The notes: generated by a model not told the origin, from the letters alone. A stretch of DNA of 64,000 nt from an uncultured Coxiella sp. (GCA_902623005.1 CACNSC010000005.1:34745-98744), one strand, 5' to 3'. Positions 39,832 to 48,483 are shown, counted from the stretch's first letter. Numbers and translations: made by a program.

Positions 39832-40740
39832 TTAAAAGTGCCTAAGCCGCTCTGTGTGTTGGTGTAACGGTTCTATTTGTGAAATTGCCTGTAAAATATG
39901 CTCAACCGGCTCGACAATCGACGGCGTGTGCCTTGAAAATAATCGCCCAACATGAGTTTTGTGCTGACGCAAGGTATCAAGCAGCTCTTGGGAGCATCCA
40001 AGGTGCAAATGAAAGGTACTTTTCTGATCGACGAGCAATAAATAGCGATAATCCCGATAGGTTGAGATCAATCGAACACAAGCTTGATATTTCGCTTGAT
40101 CATAGCTGTCACCGTTTTGATAGTTTTTATTCATAATTGCGGCTTCAAGGCTATTGGTTTGCTGATCAATCGATTGCAGTTTACTTTCACACGCGATTAA
40201 GTGATCGATCCCCTGTTCGTAATAGGCGATCAGCGCTTGATTAATCGCAACCTGGCCTGATGCATCCTGACCATTAAAGTTTGTCAATTGTTGCAATACG
40301 GTTGAGCCTGACCATGAAGATAGAACGAGGTGATTAAAATGATCCCAAACTTGATTGATTTGATGCAATACTCCCTGTTGATCAACGGCTCTAAATTGTT
40401 TTAAAGCCAAAGATAATGGTGTGAATATATGTTGCAATAACGATTTGTTTTCTTGCTTACAGGCAAGCTCAATTCGACGCTGTATCACGTCCATCAAAGC
40501 GGCCATGTGTTCGATACACTGATGCTCACTGACATTCGTCTGTACTAGATCGGCAAGTTGCGTGGGATTGGATTGATGATAATAATACTGCATCATGTAA
40601 CCCAGCTTCAGAAGGTGATGACTACAGTCGATATCTTGTTTGAACGATTTCCAGTTATCGATGATCGCAGACTTATGCTCGGCAATAATACTGGGGTCAA
40701 CGTGATGGGCGTCGATGGACGTTTGGTCTTGTGGCTTCAT
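39832..40740 (-). CDS. Helical hypothetical protein, 302 aa
   Basis: Unrecognised, soluble, nearly all helical, His/Gln-rich. The ATG at 40740 follows GAGGTGAGGT, a strong ribosome binding site. It stands next to the 225-residue orphan on the same strand with ~75 bases between. No membrane segment or signal peptide. Confidence 0.7.
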   Translation of the reverse strand: MKPQDQTSIDAHHVDPSIIAEHKSAIIDNWKSFKQDIDCSHHLLKLGYMMQYYYHQSNPTQLADLVQTNVSEHQCIEHMAALMDVIQRRIELACKQENKSLLQHIFTPLSLALKQFRAVDQQGVLHQINQVWDHFNHLVLSSWSGSTVLQQLTNFNGQDASGQVAINQALIAYYEQGIDHLIACESKLQSIDQQTNSLEAAIMNKNYQNGDSYDQAKYQACVRLISTYRDYRYLLLVDQKSTFHLHLGCSQELLDTLRQHKTHVGRLFSRHTPSIVEPVEHILQAISQIEPLHQHTERLRHF

Positions 40741-40816
40741 ACCTCACCTCTATGCGGTTGGCTCTTATAAGAAAATAAGCAATTTAAAACGATTGAGAAA
40801 CAACTAAGCGAACAAA

Positions 40817-41440
40817 TTAAATAGTATTAATAGTTAATTGCTTGGTGGCTTCACATTGTAGATTAGTACTAATATGGTTCACCATTAATGCGTATGTCGT
40901 TTTACCGAGATGGCAACCTTCAGGATCTTTGATGAAATCTTTGCATTTTTCAAAAAGATCTTGTTTAAGTGTGGGTTGCGTTTTTACCTCTTGAGTAGTT
41001 TCTATCAACTTAATGAGTTCAATCAATTCACGACTGGAGCTCGAACGCGGCATGCGGGAATCGAAGTATTTTTTTAAAAACCCTGTGCATTCATCGAAGA
41101 TGGCTTTATATCTATCCGGCAATGATTGATATGAATTGTAATTAAAGAAGCTTTTGACAATTTCAATATCAGTCGATGCGAGTGACTTTCGCGTACAGGC
41201 GTCTCTGGCCGACCCCAGAGGCGCAGCCAACAACTTGCCAGCAAACAGCGTTGCAATACCACCAACTAAACCTAAAGAATACCCTGCGACTTGCCCAGCA
41301 ATTGGGTGGTTGTTACTTTGACATCCTTTGCGGATGGATTCGAAAGTTTCTGCCGCCGTTGGCCGCCATAACTGATGCCAATAGATGCTCCGACCACTGG
41401 CATGCGCACGCTGATCCGTAGCTGGTGATTGATCTTTCAT
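40817..41440 (-). CDS. Hypothetical protein with a short hydrophobic glycine-rich segment
   Basis: A ~207-residue orphan. One hydrophobic Gly-rich segment (AGYSLGLVGGIATLFAGKLLA, about residues 50-70) could be a membrane hairpin; the rest is helical and Lys-rich. I prefer the ATG at 41440 (MKDQSPATDQ), which has GCAGG upstream; a longer frame begins at 41494. A Gly-rich hydrophobic hairpin in an otherwise soluble protein is also typical of host-membrane-inserting effectors, but this is only a hint. Confidence 0.65.
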   Translation of the reverse strand: MKDQSPATDQRAHASGRSIYWHQLWRPTAAETFESIRKGCQSNNHPIAGQVAGYSLGLVGGIATLFAGKLLAAPLGSARDACTRKSLASTDIEIVKSFFNYNSYQSLPDRYKAIFDECTGFLKKYFDSRMPRSSSSRELIELIKLIETTQEVKTQPTLKQDLFEKCKDFIKDPEGCHLGKTTYALMVNHISTNLQCEATKQLTINTI

Positions 41441-41494
41441 AGGCAACCTGCTTCGTTTAAAAACTGCGCCAGATACTAACTGAGATAGTTTCAA

Positions 41495-41816
41495 GCATCA
41501 ATAAATCCAGTAAAATTCGGCAAAAAACGCAGCCATTCACCCTTAGCTGATGAATTTATAACCACAGTATTCCACGGTATGTTTCATGCCGTGTTATTTC
41601 CGATCAGATAATTCGACTCAAACGTTACAAAAATATAATTCACACCAAGTTGACTCACGTCAAACCAGGCTGCGTGAGTTCATCCACTCCCCACTCTTTA
41701 ACATGGTCATTTAGAAATCAAACGCATGACTTAAAGTCACCAACATGATCAGCAACCGAGGAATTTAATGAGAAAAATTAAGGAATTATTAATACTGCAA
41801 ATTAACTCACTATCAA
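41495..41816. other. AT-rich spacer upstream of the YcaO-TfuA cluster, with an operator-like inverted repeat
   Basis: About 320 bases between the 207-residue orphan's upstream end and the candidate promoter. At 41650-41663 TTGAC-TCAC-GTCAA is an inverted repeat with 5-base arms, which overlaps a larger ACTCACG...CGTGAGT repeat (arms at 41653-41659 and 41672-41678). These are candidate regulator-binding sites for the cluster that starts 240 bases downstream, but could be chance. I see no gene here. Confidence 0.3.
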
Positions 41817-41845
41817 TTGCATGTGACGCATAAAAGCACTATAAA
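41817..41845 (+). promoter_or_regulatory. Candidate promoter of the precursor-YcaO-TfuA cluster
   Basis: TTGCAT (41817-41822) and TATAAA (41840-41845) are spaced by exactly 17 bases. The -10 matches 5 of 6 consensus positions, the -35 only the TTG. Transcription would start near 41852, leaving ~63 bases of 5' leader before the 40-codon ORF. Confidence 0.35.
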
Positions 41846-41914
41846 AACAGGGTATTCATGTAGAAACAACACATCGAATACTCACCATCAACCCACACAC
41901 AAGGAGTCGAGGGC

Positions 41915-42037
41915 ATGGAAAAAATATCATTCGCTGCATCCACCCCAACTGTCATCAACGCTTTATCCGCTGCACAAGCTTTTCAAACGCACTCTGCAGC
42001 CATCGAACCATTTCCCAGTTCTAGTGATCTATACTAA
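41915..42037 (+). CDS. Candidate RiPP precursor peptide, 40 aa
   Basis: A 40-residue ORF with an ATG at 41915 and AAGGAG eight bases upstream, a strong ribosome binding site for so short a gene. The peptide begins MEKISFAAST and ends IEPFPSSSDLY; the middle is Ala/Thr/Gln-rich. It has no Cys and no hydrophobic signal peptide, as expected for a cytosolic modification leader. It lies 90 bases before the YcaO gene on the same strand, with a GC-rich hairpin between. YcaO-TfuA pairs act on peptide backbones, so a small peptide ORF in this position is the natural substrate candidate (inference). The Pro/Ser-rich last ten residues would be the core. The frame could also be chance, although the ribosome binding site argues against that. 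Confidence 0.6.
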   Translation: MEKISFAASTPTVINALSAAQAFQTHSAAIEPFPSSSDLY

Positions 42038-42055
42038 ACCGAGTATCCCTGCAGT

Positions 42056-42079
42056 CCCCTACCTATGGATGGGTGGGGG
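42056..42079 (+). promoter_or_regulatory. GC-rich hairpin between precursor ORF and YcaO gene
   Basis: Arms CCCCTACC (42056-42063) and GGTGGGGG (42072-42079) form eight pairs (one G-U) around an eight-base loop. No U tract follows, so it is not a classic terminator. A hairpin here would give more precursor than enzyme, by partial termination or by protecting the precursor's 3' end after processing, as in other peptide clusters. Confidence 0.5.
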
Positions 42080-42126
42080 CAACCTCCCTGACCGTATCGT
42101 TAACTTTCTTAAAGCTGCTTCGAACC

Positions 42127-43299
42127 ATGCAAGCACTCTTTCAACCTATTGAACCCGAAGCGGACACCCTTGCACGACTGAGTCGCTATGCCACCGACAG
42201 CTATCGAGCGCTTACAAGCCGAGATACATTGCATCAATTACAACCGGTGCTTAAAAAAATTGGTATCACACGCCTGAGTAATATCACGGGACTGGATGAT
42301 ATTGGCATTCCTGTTTGGCAAGGCATTCGACCAGCTTCTAGATACTTAACGGTTTCGCAAGGTAAAGGCTTAACGCATCAACAAGCAAAAATATCGGCCA
42401 TCATGGAGAGTTTGGAGCTCTATCACCTCGAAAAGATCAACCTCGATACACGCCACTGCAGCTTCCGCAATCGGCCAGAAACCGCTGCATTCATCCATCC
42501 ACAACACTGGCATCATGGCTGCTTGGTGCAGCCCGATTTAGAGCACCTACCTCTGGATTGGGTTACAGCTGAGAATCTCATCACCCATCAGACCTGCTAT
42601 GTTCCAAAGCAAGCCATGACGATCGACATGAGACTCGGCGTTAATAAAGCACAGTGTTTCCGCCCCTCGACAACTGGTATAGCTGGTGGCAATACCATCA
42701 GTGAAGCATCTGTAAAAGCGTTACTTGAGATCATTGAGCGTCACAGTCTAAAACAACTGCAACAACAACCATCTCTAAAATTAAAAGCGATAAAAATTCC
42801 CAGCGAGCTTGAACCGTTTCAAACCATCCTTGCCATGATAGAACGCACAAATAAAAGTATCCGATGCTTTGTTATTGAGAATGCATGGCAGATACCCGTG
42901 TACTGGTGTGAAATTGATGACCAGCAATCTATGCGACGGTGTGGACTCTGCATCGGTAGCGGCTGTCACCTGGATGATCAACAAGCCATGCTTGCCGCGA
43001 TTGTTGAAGCCATTCAATCAAGACTGACTGTCATTGCTGCTTCACGTGATGATAATTACGCGGCTCATTATGCCAATCGACATTTAATTCAGCCGCTTGC
43101 AGCGGGAGCGACAGCTTTAGCGTTGCCAACATCGACGTTTGATAACCACCAGGCAATCCAGCCTGAACATGCGCTACAGGACATTATCACGCGACTCAAA
43201 CAAAGCGGCACTGTCGATCTGTATCGGATCAACCACACACGTCAAGACATTAAGATCCCAATGGTACAAATCCTCATTCCATCCTTGGGCTCAGTATGA
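42127..43299 (+). CDS. YcaO-domain protein, backbone cyclodehydratase/thioamidation type
   Basis: YcaO enzymes use ATP to activate a peptide-bond amide oxygen, so as to form azolines (with Cys/Ser/Thr), amidines, or thioamides (with TfuA and a sulfur donor). The ATP-binding blocks are present: GKGLTHQQAKISAIMESLE (about residues 79-97), STTGIAGGNTISEAS...ALLEIIER (181-205) and GCHLDDQQAML...EAIQSRL...ASRDD (279-309). The C-terminus IPMVQILIPSLG is the usual YcaO ending, without the PxPxP tail of the azoline type. There is no E1-like or Ocin-ThiF partner in view. The ATG at 42127 has a weak site; a GTG at 42073 would add 18 residues. The ATGA overlap with tfuA means coupled translation. Confidence 0.9.
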   Translation: MQALFQPIEPEADTLARLSRYATDSYRALTSRDTLHQLQPVLKKIGITRLSNITGLDDIGIPVWQGIRPASRYLTVSQGKGLTHQQAKISAIMESLELYHLEKINLDTRHCSFRNRPETAAFIHPQHWHHGCLVQPDLEHLPLDWVTAENLITHQTCYVPKQAMTIDMRLGVNKAQCFRPSTTGIAGGNTISEASVKALLEIIERHSLKQLQQQPSLKLKAIKIPSELEPFQTILAMIERTNKSIRCFVIENAWQIPVYWCEIDDQQSMRRCGLCIGSGCHLDDQQAMLAAIVEAIQSRLTVIAASRDDNYAAHYANRHLIQPLAAGATALALPTSTFDNHQAIQPEHALQDIITRLKQSGTVDLYRINHTRQDIKIPMVQILIPSLGSV

Positions 43300-44627
43300 T
43301 GACGAGTTTAGCAAGCACACACGTCTTTAGTGGCCCTTCACTATCCCATCAAGCAGGACTAGAAATTTTACCGCAAGCCACGTTTCATGCGCCGATTCGA
43401 AGTGGTGATATCATCCAGTTATTGCAAAAATCTGTGCAAACCATTGTGATTATCGATGGCGTGTTCGAGAGCACGCCCAGTATTTGGCACAAAGAAATAT
43501 TACTGGCACTAAAACATGGCATTAACGTTATTGGTTGCTCGAGCATGGGAGCATTACGCGCTGCTGAGCTGCATAATTTTGGTATGCAGGGGTACGGTGA
43601 AATCTTTCAACTCTTTGCCTCACAAACGCTGCAAGACGATGATGAACTTGCAGTAGCGCACTTTGACCGTGATCTATCCTTCCAAGCCTATAGCGATGCT
43701 CTTATCAATACACGATTTACTCTGCAACGAGCGGTTAAAGATGCCGTGATTGATCAGCAACAAGCTTTATCACTTCTTAACACTCAAAAACAACTTTTCT
43801 ATTGGCAACGTACGCTAGAAAATACATTAGCATGCTGCCTGCTCGATCTACCCGTACGACAACGACTGAGTCAATGGTGGCAACATCATGCCATCGATCA
43901 AAAACGGTTGGATGCGATCGCAACACTTCAATCATTATCAACACTCAAACCAGTAACCAGTCAAAAACCGATCCCTGATGATACGATTCAATCACTGCAT
44001 TTATACAAGCAATACTGCATCCCATTAACGTATACAAAACCGCTAAGTATTATCGAAAAACAAACTCACTATTGTCTACTGACACTGCAACACGTACCCG
44101 GAGATAAATCAGAATCATTACTGTTCCAAGCATTACAAACCTGGTTGCATCATACCCATATCGAACCACCCAAAGAGCTTATTGAAGATTTAGAACAGCA
44201 ACCGGGGCATTACTTCGAACCAGCATTTAAAGCACTGCAGCTGTGTCACTATCCAAGTCTTATTTCAGTTAGCCAGTTGGATAAAGACGACCAGTTATTA
44301 CTGTGTTTACGACAACAGTTATGGACCATGATTAAAAACAGTTATGCGATTGCCAGTCGACCAATACACCCTGACTTTATGCAGCAATACTTGACGGCGT
44401 TTTATCAGTTGAAAAAATTGCAAACTCAATCTGCCATTGATGAGGCACAACGACAGTTGCAACTCAGTCCTCAACAATGGCATAACGCACTGTATGATCT
44501 GGCACGTTTTAAATACCTGATGAACGATTCTAGGTTGTGTGCATTCCCCCTGACTCAGCGGCTTTTCAATCAACCGCGAGAAAAAATAATTTATCATATA
44601 ATACAATCAGTTAGAGATCTCAACTAA
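43296..44627 (+). CDS. TfuA-like protein
   Basis: TfuA proteins pair with YcaO to make thioamides; in characterised cases TfuA is thought to deliver or release sulfide, as in methyl-coenzyme M reductase thioglycine. The core is visible: FSGPSL near residue 11, IIDGVFESTPSIWHKEIL (52-69), and GCSSMGALRAAEL...FGM.G.G.I (80-103), the TfuA signature. The ~300-residue C-terminal extension is helical, Gln-rich and longer than in minimal TfuA proteins, so it may hold an extra domain. It starts at the overlapping ATG with the YcaO stop (an ATG at 43299 is next). Helix-rich extra domain may bind precursor (inference). Confidence 0.88.
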   Translation: MMTSLASTHVFSGPSLSHQAGLEILPQATFHAPIRSGDIIQLLQKSVQTIVIIDGVFESTPSIWHKEILLALKHGINVIGCSSMGALRAAELHNFGMQGYGEIFQLFASQTLQDDDELAVAHFDRDLSFQAYSDALINTRFTLQRAVKDAVIDQQQALSLLNTQKQLFYWQRTLENTLACCLLDLPVRQRLSQWWQHHAIDQKRLDAIATLQSLSTLKPVTSQKPIPDDTIQSLHLYKQYCIPLTYTKPLSIIEKQTHYCLLTLQHVPGDKSESLLFQALQTWLHHTHIEPPKELIEDLEQQPGHYFEPAFKALQLCHYPSLISVSQLDKDDQLLLCLRQQLWTMIKNSYAIASRPIHPDFMQQYLTAFYQLKKLQTQSAIDEAQRQLQLSPQQWHNALYDLARFKYLMNDSRLCAFPLTQRLFNQPREKIIYHIIQSVRDLN

Positions 44628-44796
44628 GGCGATTTAAAAAGTATTGTTTTCGCGCGAAATTTGGTGCAAGATCCACTCATTCACGCATTGGCGTGCCACA
44701 AAATATCCTTAAAATTAGCTTATCAAAGCTTAACTTTTTGCCCATCAAAAAACACTCGATCATACCCAGGGGCACACACTCAACGAGGCTTTTATC

Positions 44797-45813
44797 ATGC
44801 TAGCTACCGATTACAAACTCTTAGATAATCATTCAATCGACAACGACCAACATGCAAATCACTGGTTTAACTTTTCACTCAATACGCGCTATACCTTAAC
44901 GTCGGTTTTATTTAATATCGCCGCGGTGTTGATGGTTCAAACCTCAGAAAGTGATAATGGCTTACCGAACGCGATTACCGATGACGAAATCTTCGGTACA
45001 CGGATTATTATTTTAATCGCAACGCTTTGGCCGTTATACCATGCAACCCACGGCTGGGAGACTGATGAAAACGAAAGTCAGTCTGCATTGTATCAACATG
45101 CCTATCCCAAAAGATGGTTTGTGTTGAGCTACCTGTGTTCGATGGCTAATCTATATAACAGCTTTATCATTGGTACAGACCATAAAGAGAGCGATTTGAA
45201 AACGGCTATATTCTGGCTTCTGCTTACCAGTGACTTCAGCACGACGGTAGCATCCGATATTTATTTACGACGCATGTATCATTCAGCGAATGATGGTATC
45301 AATCAACACTTTATCAATGACCCTACTATTCTATTGAGGCTTTGGAAATCCTGCAGTGGCGCACTCAAACAAGCTTTTTTCGGCAATGGCAGCGACAGTA
45401 ACACCATCGTACTCTGGACGACTGTCATCGACTCATTTGGCTTTGCGCTTACATATTACAGCTACAATGCCAAGGCGCAAAAAATCGGTAAATCAGTTAT
45501 CCAATCGCCCAACTTATCTAATGCCATACCATTGGTCTTTTTAGTCGCAGCCATTGTATATGTGATCTCAGTACTACCCAATAAAAACACGTCATTAAAC
45601 GAATATGCCGGTGAGCACCTTCTCGCCATCGGAGCACTGTCTGCATTACTGATTGAATCAACTACTGTCGCTTTCATGCATCCAGGGCATGTAACTGACG
45701 ATGTTAAAAAGAAGTCAGACAGCAGCCTATTTAGACGCCTCACGATGTCAAGTGATGAAGAAAATCAAAGGGCAAGTTCATCGGATAACTATGTTCCACC
45801 CAACAGTATTTAA
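44797..45813 (+). CDS. Hypothetical seven-span membrane protein
   Basis: A 338-residue membrane protein with about seven hydrophobic segments (the first near residue 44, the last near residue 276) and a soluble Ser-rich C-terminus. It lies 170 bases after tfuA on the same strand, in a spacer with no obvious terminator. It could therefore belong to the YcaO-TfuA cluster, perhaps exporting the product or conferring immunity, but there is no family evidence. The ATG at 44797 has GAGGC about 10 bases before it. Confidence 0.7.
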   Translation: MLATDYKLLDNHSIDNDQHANHWFNFSLNTRYTLTSVLFNIAAVLMVQTSESDNGLPNAITDDEIFGTRIIILIATLWPLYHATHGWETDENESQSALYQHAYPKRWFVLSYLCSMANLYNSFIIGTDHKESDLKTAIFWLLLTSDFSTTVASDIYLRRMYHSANDGINQHFINDPTILLRLWKSCSGALKQAFFGNGSDSNTIVLWTTVIDSFGFALTYYSYNAKAQKIGKSVIQSPNLSNAIPLVFLVAAIVYVISVLPNKNTSLNEYAGEHLLAIGALSALLIESTTVAFMHPGHVTDDVKKKSDSSLFRRLTMSSDEENQRASSSDNYVPPNSI

Positions 45814-45827
45814 CCGGCATAAACTGA

Positions 45828-46496
45828 TTAGCGAGAAAAGCTCTGTACTGCACCCCAAACATCAGCAGCAGAAGCTCCAGCCAGAATACAGGCTAAGCCA
45901 CCAGCGGTAGTACCCGCCAATGCACCCCCTCTTTTACACGGGGTTTTGGGTTCCTCAGCTGTAAAAATTGTTCTTATACCGCTTTGGCAACACAAGAAGG
46001 ACAATTTACAACAATCGTCAGATACACGATCGTTACAATAAGCACCGCAGTAATCGCCTTCCCCAAGACTATCACAGGCCTTACATTCAAATGCGACTGA
46101 GGCAACTACTGCAAGAAACCCTACAGCGCCAAACGATATGCCAATACAATTCCGACAACAATAAGGAGCGCATTCACTGACTACAGCAGATAGATAACCG
46201 TTCTCGGAGGACGTATAACCATCAGGCAACTCCTTGAATACCGGGCAAAGCTGAGCCTGAGAAAATAAGCACAGTGCCTCGAGTAGAGTCTCATCCTCAC
46301 TGGTTTCAGTTGATGCTGATTCAGTATCGATATTATTGCTTTGAGGACTATCGCCAATAGGTTGAGCAATCACGGCTGACGTCTCACCATATGAATCTTC
46401 ATATTTTGCTACAACTTCTGGAGCACCATCCTCGAGATAAGAATCTTGAGTTAATGACTTACTCAAAGGATTGCTTGTGACAGAATTATTTTCCAT
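45828..46496 (-). CDS. Cys-rich hypothetical membrane protein, 222 aa
   Basis: An acidic Ser/Thr-rich N-terminus (residues 1-~85), then a region with about 16 Cys and two hydrophobic segments (IGISFGAVGFLAVVASVAF; GALAGTTAGGLACILAG). Runs like YCCRNC, ECKACD, YCGAYC and CCKLSFLCC could bind metal or form disulfides. The ATG at 46496 follows GAGG with a seven-base spacer. Unknown family. Its stop lies 15 bases from the stop of the convergent seven-span gene. Confidence 0.7.
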   Translation of the reverse strand: MENNSVTSNPLSKSLTQDSYLEDGAPEVVAKYEDSYGETSAVIAQPIGDSPQSNNIDTESASTETSEDETLLEALCLFSQAQLCPVFKELPDGYTSSENGYLSAVVSECAPYCCRNCIGISFGAVGFLAVVASVAFECKACDSLGEGDYCGAYCNDRVSDDCCKLSFLCCQSGIRTIFTAEEPKTPCKRGGALAGTTAGGLACILAGASAADVWGAVQSFSR

Positions 46497-46715
46497 GATT
46501 TAACCTCGGTGGATAACGTGATAATAATCGAAATGTTACCGCATAGAGATTAAATTCGTCTTAAAAGCTGCATCAAAATGCTCGAATCTTGGGGATTTTT
46601 TACTTTTAAGACGCGAGTTAGGCAAGCAACTTTGACGGTGTCCTTTAAAAAATTGTTCAAGAGACACCGCGCACATTCATGCACCCACTATCGAGCTTCA
46701 TAGTTAAAGCACATG

Positions 46716-47003
46716 CTATTTGTTAGGGTATGATTTATCATTACACGAATCTTTTTCAGTTACTTCACCACAAAAATATTTGCAACGTTTATTACAGGCA
46801 GGTTTGCCCGCCGCGCAGGATTCCCAATACCCCCCCCGTTTATGTTTATAATAATATTTACATTTCGAAACACACTGTTTTATTTCCCACTTACAATAAC
46901 AAGCTGTATCCTTACAGTTATTCTTTTTTACATTAGCAATAACAACACCGCCCATACACATCAAACCACTCAGAGCCAGAACACTGACTGTTTTCAAACG
47001 CAT
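46716..47003 (-). CDS. Secreted 10-cysteine mini-protein
   Basis: A 95-residue protein with a signal peptide (MRLKTVSVLALSGLMCMGGVVIA) and a ~70-residue mature chain with ten Cys and many Lys/Tyr: patterns NNC, TACYC, KQCVSKC, ESC, PACNKRC, FC and DSC. The even number and dense spacing suggest five disulfides. The ATG at 47003 is chosen for GGAG six bases upstream; an ATG at 47009 is also in frame. Disulfide-rich secreted mini-proteins act as toxins, inhibitors or host-directed factors; no family recognised. Confidence 0.7.
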   Translation of the reverse strand: MRLKTVSVLALSGLMCMGGVVIANVKKNNCKDTACYCKWEIKQCVSKCKYYYKHKRGGYWESCAAGKPACNKRCKYFCGEVTEKDSCNDKSYPNK

Positions 47004-47009
47004 TACCAT

Positions 47010-47661
47010 CTCCGGTTTAATTGTTGTTTTTTAATTATAGGAAAATCTTGGAAAAAATTCATAAACTGATTCGAGACAGTGCCTAACATGATTTACCGAC
47101 GCATAATCTGATCAAATTAAACAGTCACCTCGCCATGGAAGCTGACAAATAATGCATAACAATACATGCATAAATAATATCGACGAACACGACGGCAATA
47201 CTCAGACTATTGATTTTGCTTGATCACCTGCAGCATTAAACTATTAACTCATTAGATTATTAAATACCAAAAAAGTCATGTCTCACTATCATAAAGACTT
47301 TAACACTAGGCGTGATTATTAAAGATATGGTTCGGATTATAGATTTTGATGGTTTGATAAACCTAGTTGGTTGCATCACGAAAATATAATGCATGACAAA
47401 GTCACAAATAATAACAAGACATAAGCACGACTGCATTGACCAACCCATTAATCACCCGACCTGTACATGATCGATTGCGTTAAACCATCGTATTGAGTTT
47501 TGAATTGATAAACTAATACGATGGATACGTGCCTCTTATCCTTACAGTATTTCCTAGCGAAAATAATACTTTCTACCAATACTGCAGTAATATCCCGATG
47601 GGCTGGTGGGGGAATGCAGAGTGCGTTAGAATGCAAAAACAAAATCATCAAGGAGGCTGAC
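47010..47661. other. 650-base spacer with no convincing gene
   Basis: AT-rich with short open frames on both strands, none with a usable ribosome binding site. An ATG at 47521 in the SDR frame only extends that gene with a non-homologous leader. I see no RNA gene; a 23-codon plus-strand ORF near 47154 lacks a ribosome binding site. Confidence 0.5.
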
Positions 47662-48483
47662 ATGACTTTATTGTGTAATAAAACCATATTCATAACGGGT
47701 TCAACACGCGGCATAGGGCGTGAGATTGCACTCAAGTGTGCTGCCGACGGTGCCAATGTTATTATTACCGGCAAAACCTCCAAGCCTCACCCATCGTTAC
47801 CAGGCACACTGGATTCGGTGGCTCAAGAAGTCATCGATGCTGGCGGGCAAGCGCTACCGCTGCAACTCGATGTTAGGGATGACAACGCGATTCAACAGGC
47901 CATTGAGCAGGCAGTCAAACACTTTGGTGGTCTTGATATACTCGTCAATAATGCCAGTGCCATCAGTTTAACCAATACCCTCAATACCCCGATGAAGCGC
48001 TTTGATCTCATGATGGGTGTCAATGCACGTGCAACGTTTGCTTGCTCGCAAGCTGCCATTCCTTTTTTGAAACATGCAGATAACCCACACATCTTGAACC
48101 TAGCACCACCACTCAAGATGGAATCAAAATGGTTTAAAGATTTTGTGGCATACACCTACAGCAAGTTCGGCATGAGCGTCTGCACGCTTGGCATGTCGGC
48201 CGAACTCAAAGACGATGGCATTGCGGTCAATTCACTGTGGCCAAAAACAACCATTGATACAGCAGCGGTTCGCGTGCATTTCCCACCGGAGATATTACGT
48301 GCTAGCCGGCACCCTGCGATTGTGGCTGACGCGGCTTATGCCATTCTTACCATGAACAGCCGTGACCATACCGGTCACTTTTACATTGATGAAGATGTGC
48401 TGCGTGAGGCAGGCGTTACCGATTTTAGCCATTACAGCATTGATGCCTCGGTAGAGCCATTTTGTGACCTATACGTCGAGTAA
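47662..48483 (+). CDS. Short-chain dehydrogenase/reductase, HSDL2-like
   Basis: An SDR with the NAD(P) motif TGSTRGIGR (residues ~11-19), DVRDD, LVNNASAIS and the catalytic Tyr in YTYSKFGMS. The Ser of the usual triad is weak: the usual GSI/ISS position reads LAPPLKM, as in the HSDL2/SDR13C group, where the Ser is replaced. These proteins look like fatty-acid-related oxidoreductases; the substrate is unknown. The ATG at 47662 follows AAGGAGG with a five-base spacer. Stop and start overlap with tag (TAATG). Confidence 0.88.
   Translation: MTLLCNKTIFITGSTRGIGREIALKCAADGANVIITGKTSKPHPSLPGTLDSVAQEVIDAGGQALPLQLDVRDDNAIQQAIEQAVKHFGGLDILVNNASAISLTNTLNTPMKRFDLMMGVNARATFACSQAAIPFLKHADNPHILNLAPPLKMESKWFKDFVAYTYSKFGMSVCTLGMSAELKDDGIAVNSLWPKTTIDTAAVRVHFPPEILRASRHPAIVADAAYAILTMNSRDHTGHFYIDEDVLREAGVTDFSHYSIDASVEPFCDLYVE

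Noticed and set aside
42065..42091. ATG ORF of eight codons (M-D-G-W-G-Q-P-P) between precursor ORF and YcaO gene
   Set aside because: Tiny, no ribosome binding site, and it overlaps the stem-loop; the hairpin explains the base pattern better.
41817..42152. Open frame over the precursor region in another frame (111 codons)
   Set aside because: Its start lies at the candidate -35 box, it has no ribosome binding site, and its product is low-complexity; the 40-codon frame with AAGGAG is much more plausible.
47154..47225. 23-codon plus-strand ORF in the 650-base spacer
   Set aside because: No ribosome binding site and no homologue in the window.
47448..47783. Minus-strand frame spanning the spacer and SDR start
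   Set aside because: Overlaps the secure SDR coding start and lacks a ribosome binding site.
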